Below, in pieces: positions 25,068-36,672 of a stretch of 64,000 bases of DNA. The stretch spans positions 3,162,001-3,226,000 of the forward strand of contig JBANAY010000004.1 of NCBI GenBank assembly GCA_037952775.1, in the 5' to 3' direction. This DNA is from Clonostachys chloroleuca. Its lineage: Eukaryota; Ascomycota; Sordariomycetes; Hypocreales; Bionectriaceae. Under the pieces are notes generated by a model. That model had not been told where the DNA came from and made no database searches. It saw only the letters and a list, made by a program, of their open reading frames with translations. The translations under genes and the position numbers were made by a program. The first letter of the stretch is position 1. Each line of letters starts with the position of its first letter.

Positions 25068-26098
25068 TCAGAACCCCATGAATGACGCAAAAACTTTCCA
25101 TTTTGTACTGATATCCGAGTCCAAGAAGCCCTGATCTGGATTCAATTCCACAAGCATGCAATTCCCAGATACCACCATGGGCGTGCCCTGGCTTGCCACA
25201 AAAATAGCAATGACAAGCTCCGTGAGAGCCGGCATGATCATCATGCCGTTGAAGAGCCCCGGAGCCTTGGCATAATCTACTAGCATCATAAAGAGCGTAG
25301 ACACGGCAAACGTCGCACTCTGCACGATACGGAAGCTGTGGCTGCGCGCTCCCTGCTCGAGATAGGCCACGCCATCGGCAGGGACACACCCGTTGAGGCT
25401 GTCGATCTGGTAGGCCACGGTGCCCAAGCCTCTCACCCACCGTTGAATGACGAGGGCGAAGGAGGCTATCCATTGGAAGGCCAGCGGGGGCAGGGCATAG
25501 TATCCAAAGGGGTGGACCCTGAGGTCGTACCAAGCTGCCCATCCAAGTACCGACATCCATCCTCCAGTGGTTTTGTCGTTCTGCGTGAGACCGAATGAGA
25601 CACACCATGCCACGAACATGAAGGGCGAAAGCACCACCTGGAGGAACTGCGCGGGCGTGATTGTCGTGCCGAAGAACGAGTACTGTGCTGAGCCAAAGCC
25701 ACACGCAGTTATGGGCGGCGCCACCACTAGGAACTGGAAGAGGGCTTGCGGCCAGGACGGCATTGAGGCGGCCTCTTGGGGTGTGGCGTCGACGAGAGTC
25801 AGATTGTACAGCGAGCGGAAAGCTTCGATGTCTTCAGTAGATGCAACCAGCTTCCAAACCTTGGGGGGAGTGGATCAACCGTAGAGCCATTATCGTATTT
25901 TCGTGAGTCGTCAAACTTCCATATCCTTGAAACCCAAAGGAAATCGGTTCGTATTGAAAGGCTGCCACAATCGGCACAGTGATCTGTAGGTATTGAGACA
26001 ATACTGGGAACGAATGACAGGCTCAGAAGGAGGCTAATGAGAGAGGGTCTATGAAGGCGAAACCGTCCAAGATTATATAGCATATTGCCTGGTCGCAT
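25068..26098 (-). CDS. polytopic membrane protein, unknown function
   Basis: My model uses exons 26098-25934 and 25859-25068 with a 74-nt phase-0 intron (GTTTCA...CCAAG), giving 318 aa. The N-terminus has a signal-like hydrophobic segment (LISLLLSLSFVPSIVS) followed by a short CADC-containing lumenal stretch. The main exon carries roughly five to six hydrophobic segments, for example FFGTTITPAQFLQVVLSPFM, PPLAFQWIASFALVI and FAVSTLFMMLV. The second half ends shortly after a charged DSDISTKWK segment. An alternative reading keeps the whole upstream frame (FDDSRKYDNGST) and invokes a one-base deletion in a C6 tract at 25863-25868. Both options join the same two parts. I recognise no named transporter or enzyme family. 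Confidence 0.6.
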
Positions 26099-28387
26099 CT
26101 AGGCAGCTGATATTGGAGCCAGAAGTCCAACACCATGTATGATCTATCTACGTAGGGAAGAACATAAGTTCAAATATTGAAGTTTTGATCTGTATGACTG
26201 TATGGAGTAGCCGCCGTAGCATTAAGGCAACCGTTGCAAAATGCCTTGCATAGCCGCCTTCAATCCTGGCGCGTATATCTATGTCAGGGGCAAAAGGGAT
26301 TGGCCAATGAGAGCGTGTGTATAAGTGGGTCCAACCCGTGAGGCCACACAAAATAAAACAACATCGCGATATCGAGGGATTTTGGGAGGTTCAAGAGCCA
26401 ACTTGTCTATTAGGAAGATATCTACTATTGTATAGCTATCTAATTGCGAACCTCCTTCTGCCTAGCATCTACTCGTCTTCACTCCTCTCGGCATCGCCAT
26501 TATTTATCTGACAATCTCACGCAACCTTGTGGGTAGCAGATCTAGCCAAGTTGCCTACTTCCCCACTCTGGTTGCCTTACTGTCGTCAACATTTAAATAT
26601 ATCTTGGCTTCTCCAAATTCTAATTTATTCACATGGATAAGGTGACCCAAAAAAGCTTGGTATGGAGGACTTATTCGTGGAGCTACAGTCATGATTAGAA
26701 TCTACCGGTATCATTGCATTTAGCTAGACCAGGCTGGGTTTTGCCTCTCTACCTTAGCTAAGGTGTATAAATAAACATACAGGACCTAAACGAATACTTC
26801 GTGTTAGAGATAATCAACTCGACAAATCACGGTCTGTTCGCGTGATACGCAGCTATATTGAAATAGCGACCGCACACTCACTGGAAAGTCTTGAGCTAAG
26901 TAGTCCTGACTTGATTGGAGTCGACCCCTATACGACGTAAGCCATCGCTAAGAGCTCTACGGTACATATCCCTCAGCATCAGTATTATTCGCTATTGCGA
27001 TGATAATGGTTGTTCATTTGTGCATACAAGTATACATCAACAGAAGCGTCGTAGCCTCTGACACCACTTGTCTCCCCACCTGGAGAGCAAGCTTTATATT
27101 TACCTAGATGGATAAAATGGCGAGATTAAGCTAGGGAATATGTTCGACATAATAAAAAAGGGAAGACAAGACGTTCATTCGCCAGTTCAGGGAGCATTTG
27201 AAGGAGATCAATGCCAAGAGGGTGACCTAGAGACTCCCAGCTGAAAGAAGTAGGTGCGGATCTTCTGCTCTTGTAGCTATGGGGGGCTTGTGAAAGGTTC
27301 TACTACAATTCTGAAAAAGGTCAAGTACACTTCTGATGACTTTTGGAACCCATCCGCCCTCCCTATGTTATCTAAATTTATTGGTGCTGATGAGTAGCAA
27401 AGTTTGTGACGAGTAGCGAACACTAGCTGTCTTATGGGTTTGCCATTTCTTTTTGCCTTTTTGCATTTCTTGTTATCGGATATCCCTGAGAACATCGCTG
27501 TGGGTTTTTGTAAAGGGCTGAATTGGTATGGGCCTCTCTCAGGCATGTAGATTCGTAAGGTTCACAGCGATCTTTGCTCATTGCAACTCTAGGGAGGTAG
27601 TGTTTCTCCTACTTTTAAAACACGTGGTATTATCGGCCTTAAGAGAGACCGTTGAGAAAAGCCGTTGAACGCTTCAATGAAAAGTCTTGGATTAAGTAAG
27701 GAAGGGGCGGGCTGATGGTGTGGCGTATGAGTGGTTCAGACTGTCGTCACTGTTTGATTATGCTATGACACCTCTGGTTAACCCTTAGTTTGATTTCTAG
27801 TAGGGAAGTATCTCCTGATATTTGTGCTGGGACCACCCTAACTAGTCGCCATTTTCGAAGCATCTCTTACCAAGAGAGTGATTGAAATTTGACGTTTGAT
27901 AAAGTCATGTTAGGGAGCCAAGACATGGAGTGTGTTGGTGGCATTCCAGCAGCATGTCGCAGTTGAAACTCTTGGAGTCCAAATGTCATCGGTACTATAG
28001 ACTGCATTGGAATGCACGCTGTCATCGAACATTGGTTTCCGCTTTCCCTGAGAAGGTTTCCAGGTGAACGTGGCCTAGCTACTTAAAAACAGGCACCGTA
28101 GTCGCTGAAGAATATGAGACACATATGGAGTGTATTGTCCTAGATACAAAATCGTAGGTCATGATAGTTTAGATATCGTATGACCCTTTTTTCCTGCCCA
28201 CAAGTTGATGGTATTTTGCTTCTACGGTAACCAGCTGACGATTCAGAGATGTCATTTCATGTAAACTAGCTAGCCATCGCCCCTCAACAACTCCCAAATA
28301 TAAATACTTATGTCCTATTTTTCCATAAAGAAATGCTCCTCATCTTGAATCACCATCAAGATCAGGTTTGAAATCAAATCTGACAAG
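26099..28387. other. 2.3 kb AT-rich gene-free stretch
   Basis: Stop codons are frequent in all frames and there is no spliceable coding series. The composition is more AT-rich than the left part of the window. It could be a decayed gene or transposon relic, but no repeat structure was identified. The promoter of the CAP gene is at its right end. Confidence 0.35.
28299..28306 (+). promoter_or_regulatory. TATA-like box of the CAP gene
   Basis: TATAAATA stands about 82 bp upstream of the CAP protein ATG, a usual position for a fungal TATA element allowing for a 5' leader. Position and match only; not proven. Confidence 0.4.
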
Positions 28388-29278
28388 ATGCTGTTTTCAA
28401 CGCTTTCTCTACAAGCCCTCGCGCTTTTCGCGACCTCGGTTATCGCTGATGCGACCATCGACGATGACACACCACTGAACATCACCAAAACTGTTCAAGA
28501 TCCTCCGAATATTATCTCCTATGCCGGAAAACCAGAGTACCATGACGGGAGAATAGAGAGCAGATCCATAGCATCAGAAGCTGAATATGCCGAACTTCTC
28601 AACATGCCTCCCCCTAACGTCTCAGCAGACCAGCTCGAGAGCTTGCGTCTCCATAATGCTGCCCGTGCAGGGAGAAGGCTGAGGGCAGTCGTCTGGGACC
28701 CTTCGCTTGAGAGTGCCGCGAGGGATTGGGCAAACTACATCGCTGGAATCAACTCCCTGGAACATTCTAGCTCCGCTCAGAGGCCAAACCAAGGCGAGAA
28801 CCTTGCGTACTCTAAGTAAGTGTTCCTTCACCGTGAAATAGAGAGCAGAGAGTTATGATAAATATCAGTCTAACGTCGTGATTTAGGTCTTCAGCCCCTA
28901 TCCTCAATCCTGCAAGCATCGGCACCAAACTATGGTAGGTTGCCCCCTTTGCTTACCTGTCTTCATTTCTCAGAACCTAATCCTTCGGGTCCACCCCAGG
29001 CTTGACGAGGTCTCAAATTACAACGGTGAAGCTATTCCAAAGGGAAACTTTCAAGCATACGGCCACTATAGTGAGTAGTCAAGCTGCCTGTCCCATCCCT
29101 CAAATTCTACGTACTGATATTCCTAGCCCAATGCATGTGGAGCACCACCTTTAAGATTGGCGTGGCAACTGCGCAGGCTGCGGATGGTTCATACTATACC
29201 GTCGCTCGGTACTCGCCTCCTGGAAACATTGTTGGCAAGGTACCCTACGGTACTCCTCCTTCTGCTGCCACTGGTTAA
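28388..29278 (+). CDS. secreted CAP/SCP (PR-1-like) protein
   Basis: Four exons, 28388-28815, 28887-28934, 29000-29070 and 29127-29278, give 232 aa. A signal peptide (1 to about 20, ending VIADA) is followed by an acidic pro-region of about 65 residues. The CAP domain occupies about 78-215: LRLHNAARA helix, VVWDPSLESAARDWA, LEHSSS, GENLAYS, then GHYTQCMWSTT (the CAP signature HYTQxxW) and a C-terminal GxxYTVARYSPPGNIVG strand. Family knowledge: fungal CAP proteins (yeast Pry1-3) are secreted and bind sterols or fatty acids; some are virulence-linked. All introns are in phase and the domain is complete. Lipid binding here is inference from the family. Confidence 0.9.
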
Positions 29279-30183
29279 AGAGACCTGGGAACATGCCTAT
29301 TTCACGCCAAGTTGGCGAGGATGGCGATTCGTAATCGCCATGGTTTTAGCATTCGATTACTCCAAACCATGAATCGTCCCCAATTGACTATCTTGTCAGG
29401 GGAATTGAGTCCCAAAATTTCAAACAATGGGGTAATTTGAAATTTTGATTAGAAGAATTCCTCTTTCATGAAGTCTTAAATATTAAACCTGTTTCATCCC
29501 AATTATCTTCCAATTAGTCTGAACACCCTGCAAGTCGTGATGTATGCCTAAATAAAACATCGCCAGATATTACCACACTGCGATCATCTTCTCAGAATGT
29601 ACTCCCATCGGCTTGAAGTGTATTTAATCACAAGAAAAATCCCTAAGTATACTAGAAAAGAGACCAGTCTAATCAGAGAGACCCAACTCCGCCCCAAAAT
29701 TACTTAACGGACATCCAATTCCGAAAAGGATGGGTTGTTAAAGCAAATCTAGGTATCAACACGACAAAGCTACTTCGCCCTATGTCAATCTTGAAGGGTA
29801 GAAGAACACATCGGTGCTGCCCATATCTCGGATTCGAGGCTTAGTCTTTCGCAATGTCTTTCGCAAAAGAGTCCGATCCAAGCAACAGGGCTGGACAGGT
29901 CGTGATTTTCGGCGGTTAGCCTCGGGAAGCCGTATCTACAAATGAGCCGGAGCCACCCCGCAATCGGCGAAGGGAAACAGAGAGGGGCAGAGCTGCTGAT
30001 AAGACGATGTGGGGAGACTTCACGAGGCCCCTAAAGCCCCGTCGCTGTTTGTTGCCGTCATTGTCCGACTTGTCCGGCCATTACTCCGATTTATCTCACC
30101 CTTCTCAATCCCGCGTCGTGGCATGCTCTCGTTCTTGAGCTAATTATGACAATTTCGAAAAAGCCCCCAATACCCACCCGTGC
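29279..30183. other. intergenic
   Basis: 0.9 kb between two plus-strand genes. No gene or repeat was recognised. The right end is the amidase promoter. Confidence 0.4.
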
Positions 30184-32170
30184 ATGTATTACCCGCCTAG
30201 AATTGACTCACTCACAATGCATGACCAATACGTCCCGGAAGTTGCGCAGCTGAAAACGTGCGAGGAGAAGGTGGCATGGGCAAGAGCTCAACGCGATGCC
30301 GGACTGAACAAGGTCGAGCCGAAGCTTCAGGGCGTCCCAGATGAGCTGCCAAAGAGCTCACAGGGTCTGCCAAAGATCGTCCTGACTGCTCGTGAGATTG
30401 AGATTACGGAGAACTACTCCGTGATCCAGCTTCTCGACATTCTCAAGGAGAGGAAAATGTCCGTTGAGGAGGTGACGAGGGCCTTTTTGCGGCGGGCCGC
30501 CCTCGCACAGGCAGCGGCAAGTAGCCCATCCATATGCCCTCACACTGGGAAGAGAATGAAACTAACTACCGGGGTATGAACAGACCAACTGCGTTACGCA
30601 TCTGCTGTGGGATGAAGCAATCGCCCGCGCGAAATATCTCGATTCCCTACCTGAACCTGAAGGGATGCTGTTCGGTCTGCCAGTCTCCACCAAAGAGCAC
30701 CATGGTATGAGGGGCGACAATGTGACTACAAATGCGTCTCTGGTTGCGTGGGTAGGCAAAAAGCACGGCTCGAACTTGCTGTACGATTCACTTTGGGACC
30801 AAGGATGTGTATTTTACGTCCGAACCACACAGCCTCAAACAATCATGCATCTTGAGACCGTCAGCGTTGTGTATGGGCGTACCGTCAACCCGCATAATCG
30901 AGATTTATCGCCAGGCGGGAGCAGTGGAGGAGAATCAGCTCTGATAGGAATGCGTGGGAGTCTCTTGGTATGCTTCATAGAACTCCTGGGTTTGCTGTTG
31001 GTTCGGGGTGTGCATGTGCTGACCGTCATTGACTAGGGAGTCGGAGGAGATATCGGCGGCAGTGTTCGATGCCCGGCAGCCCACGTTGGGATCTACGCGT
31101 TTAAGTGAGTAATTTTTTTTTATGTACAAGTTACGTTGAGCTATTTATTAACTGATGAACCATCTAGGCCAACTTTAAAACGTATATCCGTGATGGGTGC
31201 CAGAGGTTTGATGATAGGAAAGGAAGCAATTACATCTACGCCTGGACCTATGACCGTAGATCGGGACGCTCTGGAGCTTTTCATGAAAGCTGCTTTGGAA
31301 TCAAAGCCATGGCTGACTGATCCATCTCTCACATTTAAGCCTTGGACTCCTTTCAAATTTATTCAACAACTTAAAGTTGCCATCATGTGGTGGGATGGTG
31401 TTGTGAAGCCACACCCACCAATGACTAGAGCTCTCAAGGAGGTCGCTGAAGCATGCAAAAAGGCAGGTATGGAGGTCGTTGACTGGGACGCCGAATCTCT
31501 CCATCACGAAACAAGCTGGGAACTCCTGACGCAGCTTTATTGGCCAGATGGTGGCGAGGAAGCACTTGGGTTGATGGAAGAGGGCGGAGAGTCGGTGCTC
31601 CCCCTCACCAAATTCATTCTCCAAGAACACCCTCAGATCAGAAATCTCAGCCAGCATGAGCTCTGGGATGTAAGTGAATATCTATTTGATGTTCATACCA
31701 AATTGTTGACATCATCCTAGGTTTGCCGCCGCCGAGATGAATACCGTGCAGAGTACGCCCGGGCTTGGACCAATTCCAAGGGAGAAGATGGAAGAGAGGT
31801 TGATGTCATTATTTGCCCTCCCTCATTCGGAGCTGCGCCCCCGCATGATCAGTCTCGATACTGGGGCTACACTTCGCACTGGAATCTTCTCGACTACCCC
31901 GGTGCGATATTCCCTGTCACGACAGTCTCCCCGGAGAAAGACCCCATCGAAGCTGGCTACGTCCCTAAGAACGAAGAGGATCGTTTTGTCTACGAAATGT
32001 ACGACCCTGAGAAGTACAAGGATATGCCGGTAACACTGCAGATCATTGGTCGACGGAGTCATGATGAGAAGGTACTTGCTGCGCTGAAGGAAATCGAGCT
32101 CGCTATGGGAAGAGATAGTGACTCTAGAGTTGAAGACCCGTTACAGGTTATTGCCAAAAATTTGAAGTAA
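30184..32170 (+). CDS. amidase (amidase-signature family, acetamidase-like)
   Basis: Exons 30184-30516, 30584-30967, 31037-31104, 31168-31669 and 31721-32170 give 578 aa; a second ATG at 30217 would give 567 aa. Intron 1 (30517-30583) must use a GC donor (GCAAGT) to keep the frame through AQAA/TNCVTH; the other introns are GT-AG. The Ser-cisSer-Lys triad is complete: Lys148 (VSTKEHHG), cis-Ser224 (GGSSGGE) and nucleophile Ser248 (GGDIGGSVR), with the family spacing of 24 residues between the serines. The substrate pocket may differ from typical members, since the usual GTDIGGSI is GGDIGGSV. No signal peptide; probably cytosolic. It would hydrolyse a small carboxamide, perhaps for nitrogen supply. 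It converges closely with the carboxypeptidase gene (248-bp gap). Confidence 0.9.
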
Positions 32171-32418
32171 GGCTAGGCTTCACTGTTAGCGTTAGCTCAA
32201 CATTAAGCCAAAAGATCATGCCGGTATAAACAGCCACAACTACATAGCCTTAGAATAGCCATAATAGAACTAGGTTCCTTCATGCTGAACTTGTATTTCC
32301 CATTATTAAGTAAAACAGCTAGGAATCTAAATTAAGACGGGAGTTGTCGAAAACTACTTTATTGTTCCTCGCCTTCCAGTCCCGACGGAGACCTATAGTA
32401 TCAGCCGTCCCTGTCCAA

Positions 32419-33855
32419 CTAGTCACTCTTGATCTCATCAAGCATCCAGAGCTGGCCAGCCCATTGTTCCCTCACAGAAGGCCAGATTTGCTCCGGAGGC
32501 AAGATGAATCCACCTTCCCCGGAACTGGTAGGTCTCAACTCAAGGCTCCAGGAATGGTTGGCTGCAAGCACTCCGTGGTGGTAATCACGCCCAGTCCCTG
32601 TAGAGGAGTAGAGTACCTCACAGGCAGGGCCAACTATGAACTCTTTACCTTCGACTGCACGTATGGCCCTGGCAACACCTTCTCCGACTTCTCTCATGCG
32701 AGGGAGAGTGGCAGGAAGGTCTTCAGGTGCACAGCTCCATCCCCAAGGGGTGAGAATCAGCTGGGAATAGGAGTGCCAATCAATATAGGACCTGATTCCT
32801 TGACCCGTGGTTGCGAGCTTTTTAGATAAGGCTGAGAGAACAATGTTCTCGGGGGTATCGCCAGGTCCACGGCCCTTGAAGGTCTCGGAGCAAGGGTTTG
32901 TCGAAACAGAGCCACCACCTTCTGGATCAAGGTACCACGTATAGTCCTTGCATTCGTTAGCATAATTACAGGGTTGGTTTAATGTGGCGAGAAATAAGTA
33001 CCCAGTTGCGGTTCAGATCAGTACCGATACAAGTTGTATTGCTACGAGGCTGCCTGCTCTTACGCCACAGTCTGTTGGTGGTCTGTGTGTACTTGAAACC
33101 TAAGGCTTTCGTCAGTCCTGGACATTAGTTAAGTGAAGTCGATATGTTCATTTACCGTCAGGGTTGTGGAACGGAACGATCCAGAAGTCGTAATAATTTA
33201 AAAATGAAGTGACATTCGTATCACCAGAGGTATATCCGTCAATGAGCTGGTAGGTCAGGTATTCGACTACCATTGTAGTGATCCATTCCCTCGCATGGAC
33301 AGTACCGTGCCAGTAGATGATAGGTTTTTCTTCAGAATTTCCCTCATCTCCCCAAAGGTGAAAGGCATAGAGGTCTCTTCCCTCATATGACTGCCCGAGA
33401 TTTATCTTCTCCGAGTTATTGGGGAATGCAGCTTGGAGATCATCCCAGTAAGTAAGATGATCTTCGTAGGCATGGTAGCTTTCGAACCAGCTTAGATCAG
33501 GGAGTTCTCCTTTCTTGCTCAATTCCCTTTTATAGGTAGGCTGAACGGCTTCGGCGCGTATTTGGGCCCCAAGATCGTCACTGAGAAGGCGGATATTCAA
33601 ACCAAGATCTTCTACCGAGTGGACCTCATTGGGCGGGACAACGACCTCAAAGCTATCGTGAGATTGAAGAGTTGGGAGATGAGAGAACTTGGCCTTGACG
33701 TCCTCTATGTCTTTCGGTGTATTTGTATCAATACGATAGACGTGGTGACCATCGTAGCTTATGCGGGTATCTCGAGACGAAATAGACTCGGTGGGACTCG
33801 CAAGCGATGTCGAAACCACACTTGCGAGCCCAATAGCGCTAGCCAAAAGCTTCAT
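32419..33855 (-). CDS. secreted M14 zinc carboxypeptidase
   Basis: Exons 33855-33156, 33099-33002 and 32946-32419 give 441 aa. A signal peptide (1-19) is followed by a propeptide (about 20-115) with the inhibitory-domain look of digestive procarboxypeptidases. In the catalytic domain the zinc ligands are His187 and Glu190 (HAREW) and His324 (DWHSYS). The substrate-binding LNRNW motif is present. Catalytic Glu402 lies in LELRP, and [10 protein letters not shown] follows as in the family. The length matches fungal metallocarboxypeptidases of the M14A type. It should remove C-terminal residues from extracellular peptides, complementing the aminopeptidase at 19644. Specificity (A- or B-like) was not determined. 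Confidence 0.93.
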
Positions 33856-35848
33856 TTCTGAAACTTTGAATGAATGGTATGTTCAAGCTCTGTAAAGTTA
33901 GGAGTGAGGCTGTTGCTTTTTGAGTCAGGATTTGCGGCGGGGTTCATGCTTTTGAACGAATACTCTTCATGTCGCTTGGATTCACAACATGCCCGAGATT
34001 TAGTGCCATACCAAAGGTCTTGGATGCTTATGCTAGAAAGAAAAGGGCAGCTGTGTCGAGCAAAGAGGGGAACCCTGTAATCCTGCTGCCAAGAGCTTAG
34101 TTTTGCTTGCATAATGCTGTGATTCCAGCGATCGCCTCATCGATCACCCCAGAAGTATTTTTCGAATTGAGCTTTCTTCTCGCCGCGAAGACTGGGGTTA
34201 TGATACGAGCTAGATATTCGAACAACTTATCTCGACCCACAGGCGATTTCTGGCATACAAAATAGGAAGTTGATGTTGATGTGAAGATCTTTTATGGAAC
34301 CTTTGTGATAGCAATGTAATGTCACCTTTACGGCTCACTGCCCACCGCTACTGCACAGAAGCATACGAAATAGAGGCTTGGCTCATTGAGGTTCCAGGGT
34401 TTTGTTGGAATGTCATTCATTAAGACTCAAAGCGGTAGGTGGTTTTGGTGTTGCATCATCCAGGCGGGATTTTTCGTATATTGGCTTGGCTGTAACGCTG
34501 CAGTTTCCTCTATAGCATGGTAGTAGCGAAAGTGGTCTTGAGACTAAAAACTAAATATCATAAGTAGATTGAGTCGACAGGGATTATATGAGATTCATTT
34601 TTGTGGTTGGCGATTTATAATCAGGTTGATGGCTTGGGTAGACACCCGCCCATAACAGCAATTTCGTAGAACCTCTGTGAATTAAATCTCCAGCGGCGAT
34701 GAGAGTAAATTTGTAAGTGTATAAGATCCGCTACGGAATTTAGATATTCTTCTTGTACAATTCTACCAAAAGTCTATCCGAAACCCGTGCTTATATATTG
34801 ACTCACGTAGTCACTACTAACCCTCTTCCTACTTGAGCCACTTTGTCCCTATATTCAGGCCGGGGGATTGTGACGAAATAACGAAATGACCAAAGCTAGT
34901 ATCGAATCTATCTAGGGAAGGTGAGTAAAAGTTGTGTCCGCATCTTTAGAATATGTCATGGAAGCCATCGATACCCTAAACAAGACTTCTTCCCACTTCA
35001 GAGTCAAGTTTTCAGCCGTTTTTACTTTCTGGTAGAGAAAAAATACTAGCTACCAAGATTGGTACCTAGAAGAGCATTTTGAATCCATGACATTCTCACG
35101 AATCAAGGTACAAGGAGGAATCAACGTATAGTTGCGTTTGCAATAAATTGGTTACTATTTAGAGAAATAGGCAAGTGTAAATGTGTTTATACTGGCTGCT
35201 CTACACAGGCGTCGCATAACGTAGAAAATAAGCAAGAACACCTCGGATAGTAACTTACTCCAGAGGTCGGATAGATAAAATCATTGAAAAAAGACGTTGA
35301 TCATAGGAGCGAACTGAATGTGACTCTCATTGAGGTGAGCTGGGTGGTTCGGCTCGCTTTGCTAACATAAACATTCTTTTGATGCTGTATACCGAGTCGC
35401 TAGGAGAAGTTTAATGAATATGAAGACTACATGGCTTTTGAGCGCGATACTTGAGCCACAATCGTCAATCCCACAACGGGATACAGCCGTATCAAGCCTG
35501 CTACTAGAACTTTGGATTTTCGTCCCTGAGGATACGGTATATTAGCAAGAAATGTCCCATGCCCACCAATCTTATGCAGCATAGGACAGGCGGCACCGAT
35601 AGGACAGGCAAGTAATACTCATTTAATGAAGTGCTGAGAGATTTGACTCATTCTAACAATAATCTAGCTTGCTTCTAGTTCGCGGCAATGACTCACTCTT
35701 TAGGACTTGATCGCTAACTCGGCCCGAGAGAGCTTACCGGTTTCGGATGAGACCCGATGATATAAGGCAGAAAAGTCTCTCTGGTTTATGTCCTGCAATT
35801 TCTAAAATCCATACCGCATTAGCACCAGAAGGGCCTCTGTCGTCAATC
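33856..35848. other. 2 kb divergent intergenic region
   Basis: Holds the promoter of the carboxypeptidase (minus) and of the GNAT gene (plus). The sequence is AT-rich and stop-rich in all frames; no repeat or RNA gene was recognised. Confidence 0.35.
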
Positions 35849-36409
35849 ATGAAAAGCTTCAGATCAAGTGTCCAAGGCAAGACCTGGCGAAAAGGCAACT
35901 ATCTCATCTCAACCGACCATACCGCTATCCCGGTCGCAGATCTCATAAATGCGTTCGCCTCAGATGAATTTTATTGGGCCAACGAGATATCAACAGACGC
36001 GATGAAAGAAACCCTAGAAAATTCACTTTGCTTTGGGCTTTACGACACTGCCATATCCGCCCCGACAGAGTCTGCAACACCCGCCTCCAAGTTCATCGGT
36101 ATCGCCCGCTGTGTGACGGATTTCGTGACATTTGTCTATGTGACTGATGTTTGGGTGGATAGCGGCTACCAAGGCCAAGGGTTAGGGTCTTGGTTGATTA
36201 AGTGTATCCAGGAAACGATAGAGCCGATGCCATATCTGAGACGGAGCATGTTATTTACGGGCGACTGGGAACGGTCAGTGCCATTCTACGAGAAACTTAT
36301 GGATATGAAGGTGATGAACGAGCCTCAGAGAGGCCAAGGCCTTGCTCTGCTAGAAAGAAAGGGGAGAGGGCACCCAAGTTATGGCCATGACGGGAATGGC
36401 TATAATTGA
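35849..36409 (+). CDS. GNAT-family N-acetyltransferase
   Basis: A single exon gives 186 aa from the ATG at 35849 (MKSFRSSVQGK). An in-frame ATG at 35747 would add 34 residues that do not resemble the family, so I prefer the internal start. The GNAT core is visible: FIGIARCVTDFVTFVYVTDVWV strands (written here only as landmark, about 103-124), the acetyl-CoA pyrophosphate loop GYQGQGLGSWLI (about 128-139), and a C-terminal SVPFYEKLMDMK helix-strand. The acceptor substrate is unknown. Small single-domain enzymes of this kind often acetylate small amines or toxins, which is inference here. Intracellular. Confidence 0.85.
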   Translation: MKSFRSSVQGKTWRKGNYLISTDHTAIPVADLINAFASDEFYWANEISTDAMKETLENSLCFGLYDTAISAPTESATPASKFIGIARCVTDFVTFVYVTDVWVDSGYQGQGLGSWLIKCIQETIEPMPYLRRSMLFTGDWERSVPFYEKLMDMKVMNEPQRGQGLALLERKGRGHPSYGHDGNGYN

Positions 36410-36672
36410 CGGTGTTTTGTCAAGATTATCCACAGGGTTTGATATTCCCGGAATTGTGAAAAAAAAAAAATTATTCTAGCTGCCTTAGTGAATCACATCA
36501 CGCCGATTTATGTAGATAGAGGCATTGCCAATAAAGGGCAATCATGGTCATTTCTGCACGTGCATGTCCACGTCATGAAGAAGGCGAAATGTTTATTACT
36601 GCTAAATAATGGCATAAACTTCAATCGCAATCCGTTGTTTCTCAGAAATTCATCGAGCCATGCTCGAATTTC

